Shown here piece by piece: positions 1 to 9,293 of a DNA stretch of 64,000 bases. The notes beneath the pieces were generated by a model. It searched no databases. It worked only from the letters and a program-made list of their open reading frames with translations, and was not told where the DNA came from. How positions within the stretch are numbered: the stretch's first letter is position 1; each line of letters opens with the position of its first letter. The translations under genes were made by a program, and so were the position numbers. This DNA is from Pseudomonas allokribbensis (GTDB lineage: Bacteria > Pseudomonadota > Gammaproteobacteria > Pseudomonadales > Pseudomonadaceae): assembly GCF_014863605.1 (NCBI RefSeq), contig NZ_CP062252.1:5403001-5467000 (forward strand), given 5' to 3'.

Positions 1-307
1 GAACCTGCTGCTTCTTGCCTTTGTACAACGCCAGCATGGCGAAGCCGTAGGTGATCGAACTGAACAACAGCAGAGCGGTTTCGCCCAGCACGTATGGCAG
101 TTCGAAGATGTCGTGGCCCGACGGGCCACCGGCGACGTTGTTTACCAGTACCGCGTACACCGCGAAGATCGACGCAAACAGAATGCAGTCGGTCATCAGG
201 TAGAGCCAGAAACCGTATACGGTCATCTCGCCCGAGTCGTGGTGATGGTCATCGTGCCCATGGTCATGACCATGAGCGTGTCCAGCATTGGTCACTAAGT
301 TCGACAT
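1..307 (-). CDS. cyoC: Cytochrome bo3 ubiquinol oxidase subunit III (partial, 3' end outside window)
   Basis: Subunit III of the haem-copper quinol oxidase that reduces O2 to water in the inner membrane. Only the first ~102 codons are present; the gene runs off the left edge. The start is the ATG at 307, 3 bases after the cyoB stop. The N-terminus is very His/Asp-rich (residues ~9-24, pattern [15 protein letters not shown]), then a first membrane segment containing [17 protein letters not shown] and a second after the [10 protein letters not shown] segment, as in CyoC. It is co-transcribed with cyoB and cyoA upstream. The His-rich leader could bind metal, but that is inference; similar leaders occur in Pseudomonas CyoC proteins. 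Confidence 0.93.
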   Translation of the reverse strand, partial: MSNLVTNAGHAHGHDHGHDDHHHDSGEMTVYGFWLYLMTDCILFASIFAVYAVLVNNVAGGPSGHDIFELPYVLGETALLLFSSITYGFAMLALYKGKKQQV

Positions 308-310
308 TGT

Positions 311-2341
311 TTAAGCCTGTTCCAACTTGGTTTCAACACGGGTTGCGGAAGCAGGGATCTTCCCGGCCGCTACCAGACGCTTGTGCTGCTCGGCTTCGAT
401 GCGCTCGATCGTTTCAACCGGAACCATGTAGCCCTGGTCGTCACGTGCAGCGTGGATCACGAAGTAGATGACAGTGCCGGCCAGGCTGGCGATCGCCAAC
501 CACCAGATGTGCCAGATCATCGCGAAACCGAACACGGTCAGCAGTGCGCCCATCACCACGCCAGTGGCGGTGTTGTTCGGCATGTGGATCGGTTCGTACT
601 TGGCTGGAGCCTGGTACGCGGTACCGTTTTCCTTGGCCTCGGTGAACGGATCGATGCAGTCTGCTTTTGGCAGTACAGCGAAGTTGTAGAACGGAGGTGG
701 CGACGAGGTCGACCATTCCAGGGTATGGGCATTCCACGGGTCACCGTGTTCGCACATGTTTTCTGGCTTGTTGCGGTCACGCACCGATACGTACAGCTGG
801 ATCAGCTGGCAGGCGATACCGACAGCGATCATCACCGCACCGAACATGGCAACGTACAGGTACGGTACCCACTCAGGGTTGGTGGTGGCGTTCAGACGAC
901 GGGTCATGCCCATGAAGCCCAGAGCGTAGAGCGGCATGAACGCGACGAAGAAGCCCGAGATCCAGAACCAGAACGCTGCTTTACCCCAGCCTTCGTGCAG
1001 CTTGAAGCCGAACGCTTTCGGGAAGTAGAAGCCGAAGCCTGCGATGTAGCCGAATACCGCGCCGCCGATGATCACGTTGTGGAAGTGAGCGATCACGAAC
1101 AGGCTGTTGTGCAGAACGAAGTCAGCACCCGGGATGGCCAGCAGTACGCCGGTCATGCCGCCGATGGCGAAGGTCACCATGAAGCCCAGAGTCCACAGAA
1201 CCTGGCTGGTGAAGCGCAGACGGCCCTGGTAGATGGTGAACAGCCAGTTGAACAGTTTCACACCCGTCGGGATGGAAATCAGCATCGTTGCCAGACCGAA
1301 GAAGGCGTTGACGCTGGCACCCGAACCCATGGTGAAGAAGTGGTGCAGCCAAACCATGAAGCCCAGTACCGAGATCGCGCCCGAAGCGTAGATCATCGAG
1401 TGGTGGCCGAACAGTTTCTTGCCGGTGAAGGCCGAGATGACTTCCGAGAAAATGCCGAAGGCCGGCAGGATCAGGATGTAAACCTCAGGGTGGCCCCATG
1501 CCCAGAACAGGTTGACGTACATCATTGGATTGCCACCAAGTTCATTGGTGAAAATGTGGAAATCCATGTAACGGTCAAGGGTCAGCAGTGCCAGGGTAGC
1601 GGTCAGGATCGGGAACGAAGCCACGATCAGAACGTTGGCCCAGGTGCAGGTCCAGGTGAAGATCGGCATGTCCATCAGTTTCATGCCAGGGGTACGCATT
1701 TTCAGCACGGTAGCGAGGAAGTTAACCCCCGTTAGCGTTGTACCCAGACCGGATAGCTGTAGCGCCCAGATGTAGTAGTCCATACCCACGCCAGGGCTGT
1801 ATTGCAGACCCGACAGCGGTGGATAGGCAACCCAGCCGGTCTTGGCAAATTCGCCGACGCCCAGGGACAGGTTGATCAGCACAACGCCGGACACCAGCAG
1901 CCAGAAGCTCAGGGAGTTCAGGAACGGGAAGGCAACGTCACGCGCGCCGATCTGCAGCGGCACTGCAAGGTTCATCAGGCCGGTGAAGAATGGCATCGCC
2001 ATGAAGATGATCATGATCACACCGTGAGCGGTGAAGATCTGGTCATAGTGTTCAGGTGGCAGGTAGCCAGGCGAACCCTCGGTGGCCATGGCCAGCTGGG
2101 TACGCATCATGATGGCGTCGGCAAAACCACGCAGCAGCATGACCATGGCAACGATGATGTACATCACGCCGATTTTCTTGTGGTCGACCGACGTCAGCCA
2201 CTCGGTCCACAGGTAAGTCCACTTCTTGAAGTAGGTGATTGCAGCGAACAACGCCAGACCACCGAGCGCGATCATCGAGATGGTGACCATCACGATCGGC
2301 TCGTGGAAAGGGATCGCTTCCCAACTTAATTTACCAAACAT
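311..2341 (-). CDS. cyoB: Cytochrome bo3 ubiquinol oxidase subunit I
   Basis: Catalytic subunit I (676 aa, close to the ~660 aa of E. coli CyoB) of the proton-pumping terminal quinol oxidase. It has about 15 hydrophobic segments. The haem-copper signature [17 protein letters not shown] near residue 284 carries the CuB histidine and the cross-linked tyrosine; a His-His pair follows in [10 protein letters not shown], and the haem ligands lie in HFHNVIIGG. The gene is 3 bp from cyoA and 3 bp from cyoC, so they form one operon. Family assignment is certain from length, motifs and context. Confidence 0.98.
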   Translation of the reverse strand: MFGKLSWEAIPFHEPIVMVTISMIALGGLALFAAITYFKKWTYLWTEWLTSVDHKKIGVMYIIVAMVMLLRGFADAIMMRTQLAMATEGSPGYLPPEHYDQIFTAHGVIMIIFMAMPFFTGLMNLAVPLQIGARDVAFPFLNSLSFWLLVSGVVLINLSLGVGEFAKTGWVAYPPLSGLQYSPGVGMDYYIWALQLSGLGTTLTGVNFLATVLKMRTPGMKLMDMPIFTWTCTWANVLIVASFPILTATLALLTLDRYMDFHIFTNELGGNPMMYVNLFWAWGHPEVYILILPAFGIFSEVISAFTGKKLFGHHSMIYASGAISVLGFMVWLHHFFTMGSGASVNAFFGLATMLISIPTGVKLFNWLFTIYQGRLRFTSQVLWTLGFMVTFAIGGMTGVLLAIPGADFVLHNSLFVIAHFHNVIIGGAVFGYIAGFGFYFPKAFGFKLHEGWGKAAFWFWISGFFVAFMPLYALGFMGMTRRLNATTNPEWVPYLYVAMFGAVMIAVGIACQLIQLYVSVRDRNKPENMCEHGDPWNAHTLEWSTSSPPPFYNFAVLPKADCIDPFTEAKENGTAYQAPAKYEPIHMPNNTATGVVMGALLTVFGFAMIWHIWWLAIASLAGTVIYFVIHAARDDQGYMVPVETIERIEAEQHKRLVAAGKIPASATRVETKLEQA

Positions 2342-2344
2342 CGT

Positions 2345-3286
2345 TTACTCCTCTGCCCCGGCAGCTGAATGCGAATTCGAGTCCATATCCGTTGCCGCCA
2401 CTTCTTTCTCTTTCTTCTCGTGCTTCAGCGGCTTGCCCGGTTTCATGCCTTCGTACTTGTCGACGATGGTCTGGAACAGGTTCGGCGTGACCGAGGAGTA
2501 GAGCTCGACTGGATTGTTCTGGCTTGGCTTGGCAAGGGCTGCGTATTCAGCTGGTTCAAGCTGTTTAGGTGCCTTTTTGACTTCACTTACCCAGGCGTCG
2601 AAATCTTCCTGAGAAGTTGCGATCGCTTTGAATTTCATACCGGTGAAACCAGCGCCGCTGTAGTTGGCGGAGATACCGTCCATTTCAGCGTTGCGGTCAG
2701 CGATCAGGTGCAGCTTGGTGGTCATGCCCGCCATCGCGTAGATCTGGCCGCCCAGGCCCGGGATGAAGAACGAGTTCATCACGGCGTCGGAAGTGATCCG
2801 GAAGTTGACCGGGGTGTGCGCCGGGAACACGATCTTGTTGACCGTGGCGATGCCTTGTTCCGGGTAGATGAACAGCCACTTCCAGTCCAGCGCGACCACT
2901 TCGATGGTCACAGGCTTGACGTCGGATTCGATCGGACGATACGGGTCCAGCTCGTGGGTCGACTTATAAGTGATGTAACCCAGAGCGATGATGATCAGGA
3001 CCGGAATGGTCCAGACCGCCACTTCGATCTTGGTCGAGTGCGACCATTTCGGGGTGTAGACGGCGTTCTGGTTGGAGGCGCGGTACTTCCAGGCGAACAG
3101 GAAGGTCATGATGATGACCGGCACAACGACCAACAGCATCAGCAGCGTGGCGGTGATGATCAGGTTGCGCTGTTCCAGGCCGACCTGGCCCGTTGGATTG
3201 AGCAAGGTCATGTTGCAGCCTCCCAGCAACAACGTGCCGAGCAGCGGCACTAGGCCTAGTAATCTGGGGTACCTGTTTTTACTCAT
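2345..3286 (-). CDS. cyoA: Cytochrome bo3 ubiquinol oxidase subunit II (lipoprotein)
   Basis: Subunit II of the bo3 oxidase, 313 aa. I chose the ATG at 3286 because it has AGAGG upstream and gives a proper lipoprotein signal (MSKNRYPRLLG...LLLGGC, lipobox Cys 24); an upstream in-frame ATG at 3340 would spoil that signal. Two membrane segments follow (residues ~38-62 and ~85-105), then a periplasmic cupredoxin-like domain (DWKWLFIYPEQGIATVN...) without the CuA cysteines, as expected for a quinol rather than cytochrome c oxidase. First gene of cyoABC. The C-terminus is Lys/Glu-rich. Confidence 0.97.
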   Translation of the reverse strand: MSKNRYPRLLGLVPLLGTLLLGGCNMTLLNPTGQVGLEQRNLIITATLLMLLVVVPVIIMTFLFAWKYRASNQNAVYTPKWSHSTKIEVAVWTIPVLIIIALGYITYKSTHELDPYRPIESDVKPVTIEVVALDWKWLFIYPEQGIATVNKIVFPAHTPVNFRITSDAVMNSFFIPGLGGQIYAMAGMTTKLHLIADRNAEMDGISANYSGAGFTGMKFKAIATSQEDFDAWVSEVKKAPKQLEPAEYAALAKPSQNNPVELYSSVTPNLFQTIVDKYEGMKPGKPLKHEKKEKEVAATDMDSNSHSAAGAEE

Positions 3287-4109
3287 CTCACGACCTCTAA
3301 AGCAGCTTGCGCAATGCAGTTGGGTTTTGATCGCCAACACTTCACCCTGCCAAGGGTTGGCATTTTCTTTGGATTGAATAAGGGCCGCCCGTCGCGCGTC
3401 AGACGCTCGACAAATCCTGGGACAGCGGTCAGTTCTTATTCGAATTCGTGGTCAAAGGCCTTGTTACAGACCAATTCCATTTGGTGCGGAAAGTTGGAAG
3501 GCACCGACACCTGGGTGTCTCGCAAGCCTTTCGGCCGCTCGACACCCGACTTCCTGCTCAGTTCCTTATAAAGGCTGAACAGTGCCGGGAATTCAGTGCG
3601 GGCGATTGTAGATAGGTAGCGCCCTATACACCATGTCTTATCCCGAAATAATTTTTATCCGTTCGAGCAACAATCCATCACCATTTTTGCAAAAGTTCCG
3701 CATGTTATCGAAATCGATTCTCAACAAAAACACCAAAAAATGTAGGTCTATCGGCCTCAGTTCAGACAGCTCCGAAAGCTTTTTCTGACGTCGCGATCCG
3801 CGCAAAGCCCGATACCCCAAGGCTTTTGGCCATGTGCCAGCGTCTGTTAAAACTGCCTGATCCGGCACACGCGTGCAAAAACAGACAAACGCTGAAACAG
3901 ACCAATCCTTTTTTGTAACAGCGCACCAATCCGTGCCTGTGAAACGCACTGCGACACAGCGCGTGTGACAACATGTCGCACACCTGTCGCACCGTCCCTT
4001 GCCGTTCGTCACGGTGTTTTCACAAAGACCCTGAAATGCAAAACGCCCCGATTTGCAGAACCGCAAATCGGGGCGTTTGTTTTATCGGCGCCGGGGCCGA
4101 AAAGTTGAT
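3287..4109. other. Gene-free region upstream of cyoA
   Basis: About 820 bp with no convincing gene. It holds the upstream regulatory region of the cyo operon on its left and the dsbB terminator hairpin (4041-4078) on its right. Short frames exist (for example 3638-4066 on the minus strand), but they are Cys/Arg-rich, lack a ribosome binding site, and the longest begins inside the terminator hairpin. I could not place a promoter with confidence. Confidence 0.6.
4041..4078 (-). terminator. Strong terminator hairpin downstream of dsbB
   Basis: A 16-bp perfect inverted repeat (4041-4056 against 4063-4078) with a 6-base loop and T-rich flanks on both sides. It lies 31 bp past the dsbB stop and probably ends dsbB transcription. 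Confidence 0.85.
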
Positions 4110-4619
4110 TCAGCGCAGTGCTTTTCGGTTACGCGAAGTCAGCAGCGGCACCAGGATCACCACCAGCACGAAGGCCACCAGCGCCCATTGCGCCAGCGAC
4201 AGACCGAGGATCGGCGGGTACGGCGTCGAGCAGAAACCGTCTACCTGAAAGCCCAGCGGGAAGATCTTCGCCAGCGGCAAATCATCGACGATCGGCTGCA
4301 GTACATCGATGCCGCAGCTCACTGCCGGGTAGAACTGGGTGTACACGTGATGCCCTGCGACACCGGCCCCGGCAATCGCGCAGATCACCACCAGCACTTC
4401 GAACACGGTGATGCTGCGGCGGGTGCGCATGGCCGCGCCGATGAACGCGAACAGCGCGATCAACAGCAGGGCATAGCGCTGCAGGATGCACAGCGGGCAT
4501 GGCGCCTCGCCCAGCACGATCTGCATGTACAGCGCGCCGCCGATCAGCGCCAGGCAGATGATGCCCAGCAGCACCAGAAAGCGCCGCTCACGTCCCAATC
4601 GAATCGTTTCCTCGCTCAT
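4110..4619 (-). CDS. dsbB: Disulfide bond formation protein DsbB
   Basis: Inner-membrane enzyme that reoxidises periplasmic DsbA and passes electrons to quinone. 169 aa with four membrane helices (residues ~14-32, 45-62, 70-88, 142-162). Two periplasmic Cys pairs are visible: the CPLC motif in EAPCPLCILQRY (around residue 42) and a second pair in AVSCGID...DGFCSTP. Length and topology match the family. It sits alone between the cyo operon and a SnoaL-like gene and has its own terminator. Quinone coupling next to a quinol oxidase is a plausible but possibly accidental pairing. Confidence 0.96.
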   Translation of the reverse strand: MSEETIRLGRERRFLVLLGIICLALIGGALYMQIVLGEAPCPLCILQRYALLLIALFAFIGAAMRTRRSITVFEVLVVICAIAGAGVAGHHVYTQFYPAVSCGIDVLQPIVDDLPLAKIFPLGFQVDGFCSTPYPPILGLSLAQWALVAFVLVVILVPLLTSRNRKALR

Positions 4620-4644
4620 CGCGTTTCCCTTTCATGTCCATGGT

Positions 4645-5205
4645 TCAGCTGGCCGGCGGCTGCGCTTGCAGTTGCGCCATCAGGCTGATGTTGTCTTCGA
4701 TATGCCAATTGGCCGCGATGCGACCGTTGTCGATCTGATAGATATCGGTTGCCCGGAAGTCTACACGCTGCCCCTGCCCTTTGAGAGCCTTGAACGTACC
4801 GGTGAAATGCCCGCGAAAGTGCAGATGCACCACCACGCGATCACCGGCGACGATCATTTGTTCGATCTCGCAGCTCAAGTCCGGTACCGCCGTGCGAAAG
4901 AACTTCGACGCCAGCAGCGGTCCCGTCGGCCCTTGCACCCGGCCTTCCGGCGGGGTCTTGTCGACAAACTGCGGCGACAGGGCTGCAGTGGCCAACGCCT
5001 CTTCGCCAGTGTTCCAGAAACTGCCATAACGCCGCGCCGCCAGTTCCATCGCGTCACGCTGCGCCTTGGGCAGGCTCTGATCGACGATCAGGGTCTGCGG
5101 CTGGATCAACGCGGATTCGGCAAAGGCAAACGGACTGGACAGCAAGGCAACCGACAGGCCCAAAGTGGCCAGGCTGAAACGGCGGGAGGAAGCGAAGTGC
5201 GACAT
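4645..5205 (-). CDS. Secreted SnoaL-like (NTF2-fold) protein
   Basis: 186 aa from the ATG at 5205, chosen because AGGA lies 8 bases upstream; another in-frame ATG at 5223 lacks this. Residues 1-30 form a signal peptide (RR-S-L-A-T-LGLSVALLSSPFAFA). The mature part resembles the SnoaL/ester-cyclase branch of the NTF2-like fold: a helix with MELAARRYGSFWNTGEE, then PTGPLLASKFFRTAVPDLSCEIEQMIVAGDRVVVHLHFRGHFTG-type strands, then DIYQIDNGRIAANWHIED near the end. In this family these strands line a small-molecule pocket. The substrate cannot be told from sequence. It lies 25 bp upstream of dsbB on the same strand, so both may share a transcript. Confidence 0.75.
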   Translation of the reverse strand: MSHFASSRRFSLATLGLSVALLSSPFAFAESALIQPQTLIVDQSLPKAQRDAMELAARRYGSFWNTGEEALATAALSPQFVDKTPPEGRVQGPTGPLLASKFFRTAVPDLSCEIEQMIVAGDRVVVHLHFRGHFTGTFKALKGQGQRVDFRATDIYQIDNGRIAANWHIEDNISLMAQLQAQPPAS

Positions 5206-5323
5206 GGGGGCGATCCTGATCATGTAAACGAACGAGCGCCTATCATCAGCATCGGGGAATAAACGATAAACCGGTTAAGAAACGATTAACCTTTAAACAC
5301 TTTTTAAGAATCAGAACGGTTCG

Positions 5324-5354
5324 AAAAAAAGCGACCCGAGGATCTCGGGTCGCT
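5324..5354 (-). terminator. Terminator of hmp
   Basis: An 11-bp perfect stem (5330-5340 with 5344-5354) and 3-base loop, followed on the minus strand by a run of seven T. It begins 9 bp past the hmp stop. Confidence 0.88.
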
Positions 5355-5362
5355 CATCAGGC

Positions 5363-6544
5363 TTATTCCAGAGCAGCCGCCGGACCGAAGAACTCGTAAC
5401 GGCTCTGTTTCTCCGGCACACCCAGCGCCTTCAGGTGACGCTTGATCGCCCCCATGAAGCCTTTCGGCCCAAGGAAATAGGCGTCCACATCACGCTGTTC
5501 CGGCAGCCACTCACCCAGTTGTTCCTGGCTCAGCAACCCGACCTTGTCCGCCGCCGGGCTCACGCCATCATCTTCGGCGTAGCAATAGAAGCGCTTGAGC
5601 TGCGGATAACGCTCGGCCAGACCATCGATCCAGTCACGGAACGCATGCACGCTGCCATTGCGCGCGCAGTGAATGAAATGCACCGGACGCTCAGTTTCCA
5701 GCGCCGCTTCCAGCATGGCCAGCGTCGGGGTGATACCGACGCCGCCGCTGATCAACACCAGCGGTTTGTCGCTGGCCGTCAGAGTGAACTCGCCCGATGG
5801 CGGGAACAGTTGGATGCTCGCACCGACATGCAGTTGATCGTGCAGGTGATTGGACGCACGACCGCCCGGTTCACGCTTGACGCTGATGCGGTACTGACCC
5901 TTGTTGGCCAGGGCAGACAGCGAGTAATTGCGGCGGATTTCTTCGCCGTCGAGCACCAGCTTCATGCCGATGTACTGCCCCGGCTCGGCCGCGAGGATCG
6001 GGCCTTTGTCCGCTGGCTCGAAGTAGAACGAAATGATTTCCGCACTCTCCTCGACCTTGGCCGCGACGATGAACTCCCGCGCCCCGCGCCAGCCGCCGAC
6101 GGCTTGTTCTTTCTGGTCATAAATGGCGGTTTCGGCACCGATCAGGATGTCGGCCAACTGACCATAAGCAGCGCCCCAGGCACTCATCACTTCCGGCGTG
6201 GCGATTTCTTCGCCGAGCACTTCGGAGATGGCGCGCAGCAGGCAGGTGCCGACGATCGGGTAGTGTTCCGGCAGAATCTGCAACGCCACGTGCTTGTTGA
6301 TGATCTTGGCCACCAGATCGCCCAACTGGTCGAGCTGATCGATATGGCGGGCGTACATCAACACGCCATTCGCCAATGCACGAGGCTGGTCACCGCTGGC
6401 CTGGTGAGCCTGGTTGAACAGCGGGCGGACTTCCGGGTACTCGGAGAGCATCATGCGGTAGAAATGGGTGATCAGCGCTTCACCGCCGCTTTCCAGCAGA
6501 GGCACAGTGGATTTGACGATGGCACGATCCTGGACGCTAAGCAT
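5363..6544 (-). CDS. hmp: Flavohaemoprotein, nitric oxide dioxygenase
   Basis: Converts NO and O2 to nitrate using NAD(P)H; the main aerobic NO detoxification enzyme of the cytoplasm. 393 aa, the usual length. N-terminal globin domain (1-140) with the proximal haem ligand His85 in INKHVALQI; FAD domain (150-255) with RRNYSLS; NAD(P) domain (260-390) with SGGVGITPT and the C-terminal EFFGP. It is divergent from norR, with three NorR-type boxes and a -24-like element between them, so NO-induced sigma-54 transcription is expected, as for fhp under FhpR in P. aeruginosa. AGGAG precedes the ATG. Confidence 0.97.
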   Translation of the reverse strand: MLSVQDRAIVKSTVPLLESGGEALITHFYRMMLSEYPEVRPLFNQAHQASGDQPRALANGVLMYARHIDQLDQLGDLVAKIINKHVALQILPEHYPIVGTCLLRAISEVLGEEIATPEVMSAWGAAYGQLADILIGAETAIYDQKEQAVGGWRGAREFIVAAKVEESAEIISFYFEPADKGPILAAEPGQYIGMKLVLDGEEIRRNYSLSALANKGQYRISVKREPGGRASNHLHDQLHVGASIQLFPPSGEFTLTASDKPLVLISGGVGITPTLAMLEAALETERPVHFIHCARNGSVHAFRDWIDGLAERYPQLKRFYCYAEDDGVSPAADKVGLLSQEQLGEWLPEQRDVDAYFLGPKGFMGAIKRHLKALGVPEKQSRYEFFGPAAALE

Positions 6545-6585
6545 AAGGGTGACTCCTGAGCTTTCTCTAAAAGTGCCTTAACCGT

Positions 6586-6601
6586 TTCAGTTATCGTGCC
6601 A
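6586..6601 (-). promoter_or_regulatory. Candidate sigma-54 promoter of hmp
   Basis: On the minus strand the -24 element is a perfect TGGCACG (6601-6595), followed by ATAA and CTGAA at the -12 position, where TTGCA is consensus. The GC of the -12 element is replaced by GA, so the match is only half good. It ends about 41 bp before the hmp start and lies next to the NorR boxes. Confidence 0.6.
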
Positions 6602-6642
6602 ATTAAATTATCCATATAAATCAATAAGTTGAAATTTATGTA

Positions 6643-6698
6643 GTCAGATCGACACAAGCCCATCTATAGTCGATTCGACTACAACGTGTCTCTTTGAC
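6643..6698. promoter_or_regulatory. Three NorR/FhpR enhancer boxes (GTC-N5-GAC)
   Basis: Three copies of GTC-N5-GAC, matching the known NorR core GT-N7-AC: 6643-6653, 6669-6679 and 6688-6698. Starts are 26 and 19 bp apart. They lie about 40-100 bp upstream of the -24 element of hmp and just ahead of the norR start, so they can serve as enhancers for hmp and for autoregulation of norR. Three sites are also found at E. coli norV. Confidence 0.8.
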
Positions 6699-6707
6699 TA
6701 CAAGACC

Positions 6708-8261
6708 ATGTCTGCCAAATCCCTGCTGACCGCCCTGCTCCCACTGGTTTCCGACCTGTCCCGCGAATTGCCCGAAGGCGAGCGCTATCGGCGCCTGCTC
6801 GAAGCCATGCGCGCCCTGCTGCCCTGCGATGCCGCCGCACTGCTGCGCCTCGATGGCGAGTGGCTGGTGCCGCTGGCTGTCGACGGGTTGAGCACCGACA
6901 CCCTCGGCCGCCGCTTCAAGGTCAGCGAACACCCGCGCTTTGAAGTGCTGCTGGCAGGCGCAGGCCCGACTCGTTTCGCCGCCGACAGCGAATTGCCCGA
7001 CCCTTATGACGGACTGGTCGATGGCCTCGACGATCACCTCGAAGTCCACGACTGCCTCGGTTGCCCGCTGTTCGTTGATGAAAAACTCTGGGGACTGATT
7101 ACCCTCGACGCACTCGATCCGGAGCGATTCGAACCGATCGAACTCGATGCCCTGCAAGCCTTCGCCAGCCTCGCTTCGGCCACGGTCAACGCCGCCGAAC
7201 GCATCGAACGCCTGGCGACTCGCGCCGAGGACGAACACCAGCGCGCCGAGGTTTATCGCCAGGCCAGCGGCCAGCAGAATCGCGAAATGATCGGCCAGAG
7301 CAAGGCCCACAAACGGCTGGTGGAAGAGATCAATCTGGTCGGCGGCAGCGACCTGACCGTGCTGATCACCGGGGAAACCGGGGTCGGCAAGGAACTGGTG
7401 GCCCAGGCGATCCACGCCGCTTCCAAGCGTGCCGACAAACCGATCATCAGCCTCAACTGCGCGGCCCTGCCGGACACCCTGGTGGAAAGCGAACTGTTCG
7501 GCCACGTGCGCGGCGCCTTCACCGGCGCCACCAGCGACCGGCGCGGCAAGTTCGAACTGGCCAACGGCGGCACGCTGTTTCTCGATGAAGTCGGCGAGTT
7601 GTCGCTGACCGTCCAGGCCAAGCTGTTGCGGGTTTTGCAGAGCGGCCAGTTGCAGCGTCTGGGTTCGGACAAGGAACACCAGGTCGATGTGCGCCTGATC
7701 GCCGCGACCAACCGCGACCTGGCCGAAGAAGTGCGCAGCGGCCGCTACCGCGCCGACTTCTATCATCGCCTGAGCGTGTACCCGTTGCGGGTCCCGGCGC
7801 TGCGAGACCGGGGCCGCGATGTGCTGCTGCTCAGCGGTTACTTCCTGGAACAGAACCGCTCGCGCATGGGCCTCAACAGCCTGCGCCTGAACAGCGACGC
7901 GCAAGAAGCGCTGCTTGCCTACACTTGGCCGGGCAACGTACGGGAACTGGAACACCTGATCGGACGCAGCGCGCTGAAGGCGCTGGGCAACTGCAAGGTG
8001 CGGCCGAAGATTCTCAGCCTGAGCGCGATGGATCTCGATCTGCCGCGCGAGGTTGTGGATAACTCGCCGGAGCCGGCCAGTGCCGTCCTCGCGATGCCGT
8101 TGATTTCCGGGGATCTGCGCGCAGCCACCGAGCAATATCAGCGGCAGTTGATCAGCGCAGCACTTGAGCGTCATCGGGATAACTGGGCTAGCGCCGCGCG
8201 TGAACTGGGGCTGGACCGGGCGAATCTGGGGCGCATGGCCAAGCGGTTGGGGATGAAATGA
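6708..8261 (+). CDS. norR: NO-responsive sigma-54-dependent activator NorR/FhpR
   Basis: 517 aa. An N-terminal GAF domain (~20-165) senses NO through a non-haem iron in this family. The central AAA+ domain (~190-425) has Walker A GETGVGKE (222-229), the sigma-54 contact loop GAFTGA (269-274) and Walker B LFLDEVGEL. The C-terminal Fis-type helix-turn-helix (~475-517) ends in NWASAARELGLDRANLGRMAKRLG. It is transcribed away from hmp, and its own binding boxes lie immediately upstream. In P. aeruginosa the equivalent protein at fhp is called FhpR; the name NorR reflects the family. Confidence 0.95.
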   Translation: MSAKSLLTALLPLVSDLSRELPEGERYRRLLEAMRALLPCDAAALLRLDGEWLVPLAVDGLSTDTLGRRFKVSEHPRFEVLLAGAGPTRFAADSELPDPYDGLVDGLDDHLEVHDCLGCPLFVDEKLWGLITLDALDPERFEPIELDALQAFASLASATVNAAERIERLATRAEDEHQRAEVYRQASGQQNREMIGQSKAHKRLVEEINLVGGSDLTVLITGETGVGKELVAQAIHAASKRADKPIISLNCAALPDTLVESELFGHVRGAFTGATSDRRGKFELANGGTLFLDEVGELSLTVQAKLLRVLQSGQLQRLGSDKEHQVDVRLIAATNRDLAEEVRSGRYRADFYHRLSVYPLRVPALRDRGRDVLLLSGYFLEQNRSRMGLNSLRLNSDAQEALLAYTWPGNVRELEHLIGRSALKALGNCKVRPKILSLSAMDLDLPREVVDNSPEPASAVLAMPLISGDLRAATEQYQRQLISAALERHRDNWASAARELGLDRANLGRMAKRLGMK

Positions 8262-8293
8262 CAGTCCCGCCGTCGGATTGGCGCCAGAATCCC

Positions 8294-8320
8294 TAAAGCC
8301 TGCCGGTTACAAGTCGATAA
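8294..8320 (+). promoter_or_regulatory. FliA (sigma-28) promoter of cheV
   Basis: TAAAGCCT at 8294-8301, an 11-base spacer and GTCGATAA at 8313-8320. The flagellar sigma-28 consensus is TAAAGTTT-N11-GCCGATAA, so 13 of 16 positions match with exact spacing. The cheV start is 67 bp downstream. Confidence 0.8.
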
Positions 8321-8387
8321 CCCGGCATCAATAGTTTTCGGCGATTTCCACCCTCGCCCATCACCTTTTTTTCCACAGAAGGTTTTT

Positions 8388-9290
8388 ATGTCTTCCAACA
8401 AAGCCCGCGCAGATTCACTTTCGCTTCTGCTGTTTACCTTGCGCAGCGGCAAGCTGATGGCGATCAACCTGCTGAAAGTCAGTGAAATCATCCCCTGCCC
8501 GCCGCTGACCAAGCTGCCGGAGTCGCACCCGCACGTCAAAGGCATCGCCACCCTGCGCGGCGCTTCGCTGTCGGTGATCGACCTGAGCCGTGCCATCGGC
8601 GAGCGTCCGCTGGAAGACCCGAACGGCGGCTGCCTGATCGTCACCGATGTCAGCCGTTCGAAACAGGGCCTGCACGTGCAGGCGGTGAGCAAGATCGTGC
8701 ATTGCCTGACCACCGACATCAAACCGCCGCCGTTCGGCTCCGGCGGTTCCCGCGCCTACATCACCGGGGTGACCTCGGTCGACGGCACTCTGGTGCAGGT
8801 GCTGGACATCGAAAAGGTCATCCACAGTATCGCCCCGGCGCAAATCGAGATGGCCCCGACCGACCTGAGCATGGAAGACGCCGAAGTGCTGGGCAACGCG
8901 CGGATTCTGGTGGTCGACGACAGCCAGGTGGCGCTGCAACAATCGGTGCACACCCTGCGCAACCTCGGCCTGCAATGCCACACCGCCCGCAGCGCCAAGG
9001 AAGCGATCGACTGCCTGCTGGACCTGCAAGGCACGGCGCAGCAGATCAACCTGATCGTCTCCGACATCGAAATGTCCGAGATGGACGGCTACGCCTTCAC
9101 CCGGACTCTGCGCGAGACCCCGGACTTTGCCCACCTCTACGTGCTGCTGCACACCTCGCTGGACAGCGCGATGAACAGTGAAAAGGCCCGCCTCGCCGGG
9201 GCGAACGGGGTGCTGACCAAGTTCTCCTCGCCAGAACTGACCCACTGCCTGATCGAAGCGGCCAAACACGTCGCCGCCCACGGACACTGA
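8388..9290 (+). CDS. cheV: Chemotaxis coupling protein CheV
   Basis: 300 aa fusion of a CheW-like coupling domain (~10-165) with a response-regulator receiver domain (~172-300). The receiver has the acidic pair Asp177-Asp178 (ILVVDDSQ), phosphoacceptor Asp226 (IVSDIEMSEMDGY) and a conserved Lys in VLTKFSSPE. CheV links chemoreceptors to CheA and adapts their signal when phosphorylated. AGAAGG is placed 8 bases before the ATG. A sigma-28-type promoter upstream ties its expression to flagellar assembly. The nearby Aer-type receptor gene (10990-12579) fits a chemotaxis role. Confidence 0.95.
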   Translation: MSSNKARADSLSLLLFTLRSGKLMAINLLKVSEIIPCPPLTKLPESHPHVKGIATLRGASLSVIDLSRAIGERPLEDPNGGCLIVTDVSRSKQGLHVQAVSKIVHCLTTDIKPPPFGSGGSRAYITGVTSVDGTLVQVLDIEKVIHSIAPAQIEMAPTDLSMEDAEVLGNARILVVDDSQVALQQSVHTLRNLGLQCHTARSAKEAIDCLLDLQGTAQQINLIVSDIEMSEMDGYAFTRTLRETPDFAHLYVLLHTSLDSAMNSEKARLAGANGVLTKFSSPELTHCLIEAAKHVAAHGH

Positions 9291-9293
9291 GCC

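Noticed and set aside
383..1735. Long plus-strand frame opposite cyoB
   Set aside because: Composition is that of an antisense shadow (many His, Gln, Val, Asp) of a certain gene.
3638..4066. 142-codon minus-strand frame upstream of cyoA
   Set aside because: It starts inside the dsbB terminator hairpin, is Cys/Arg-rich, and has no ribosome site or family motif.
6636..8174. 512-codon minus-strand frame opposite norR
   Set aside because: Shadow of the norR gene, whose domains are all recognisable on the other strand.
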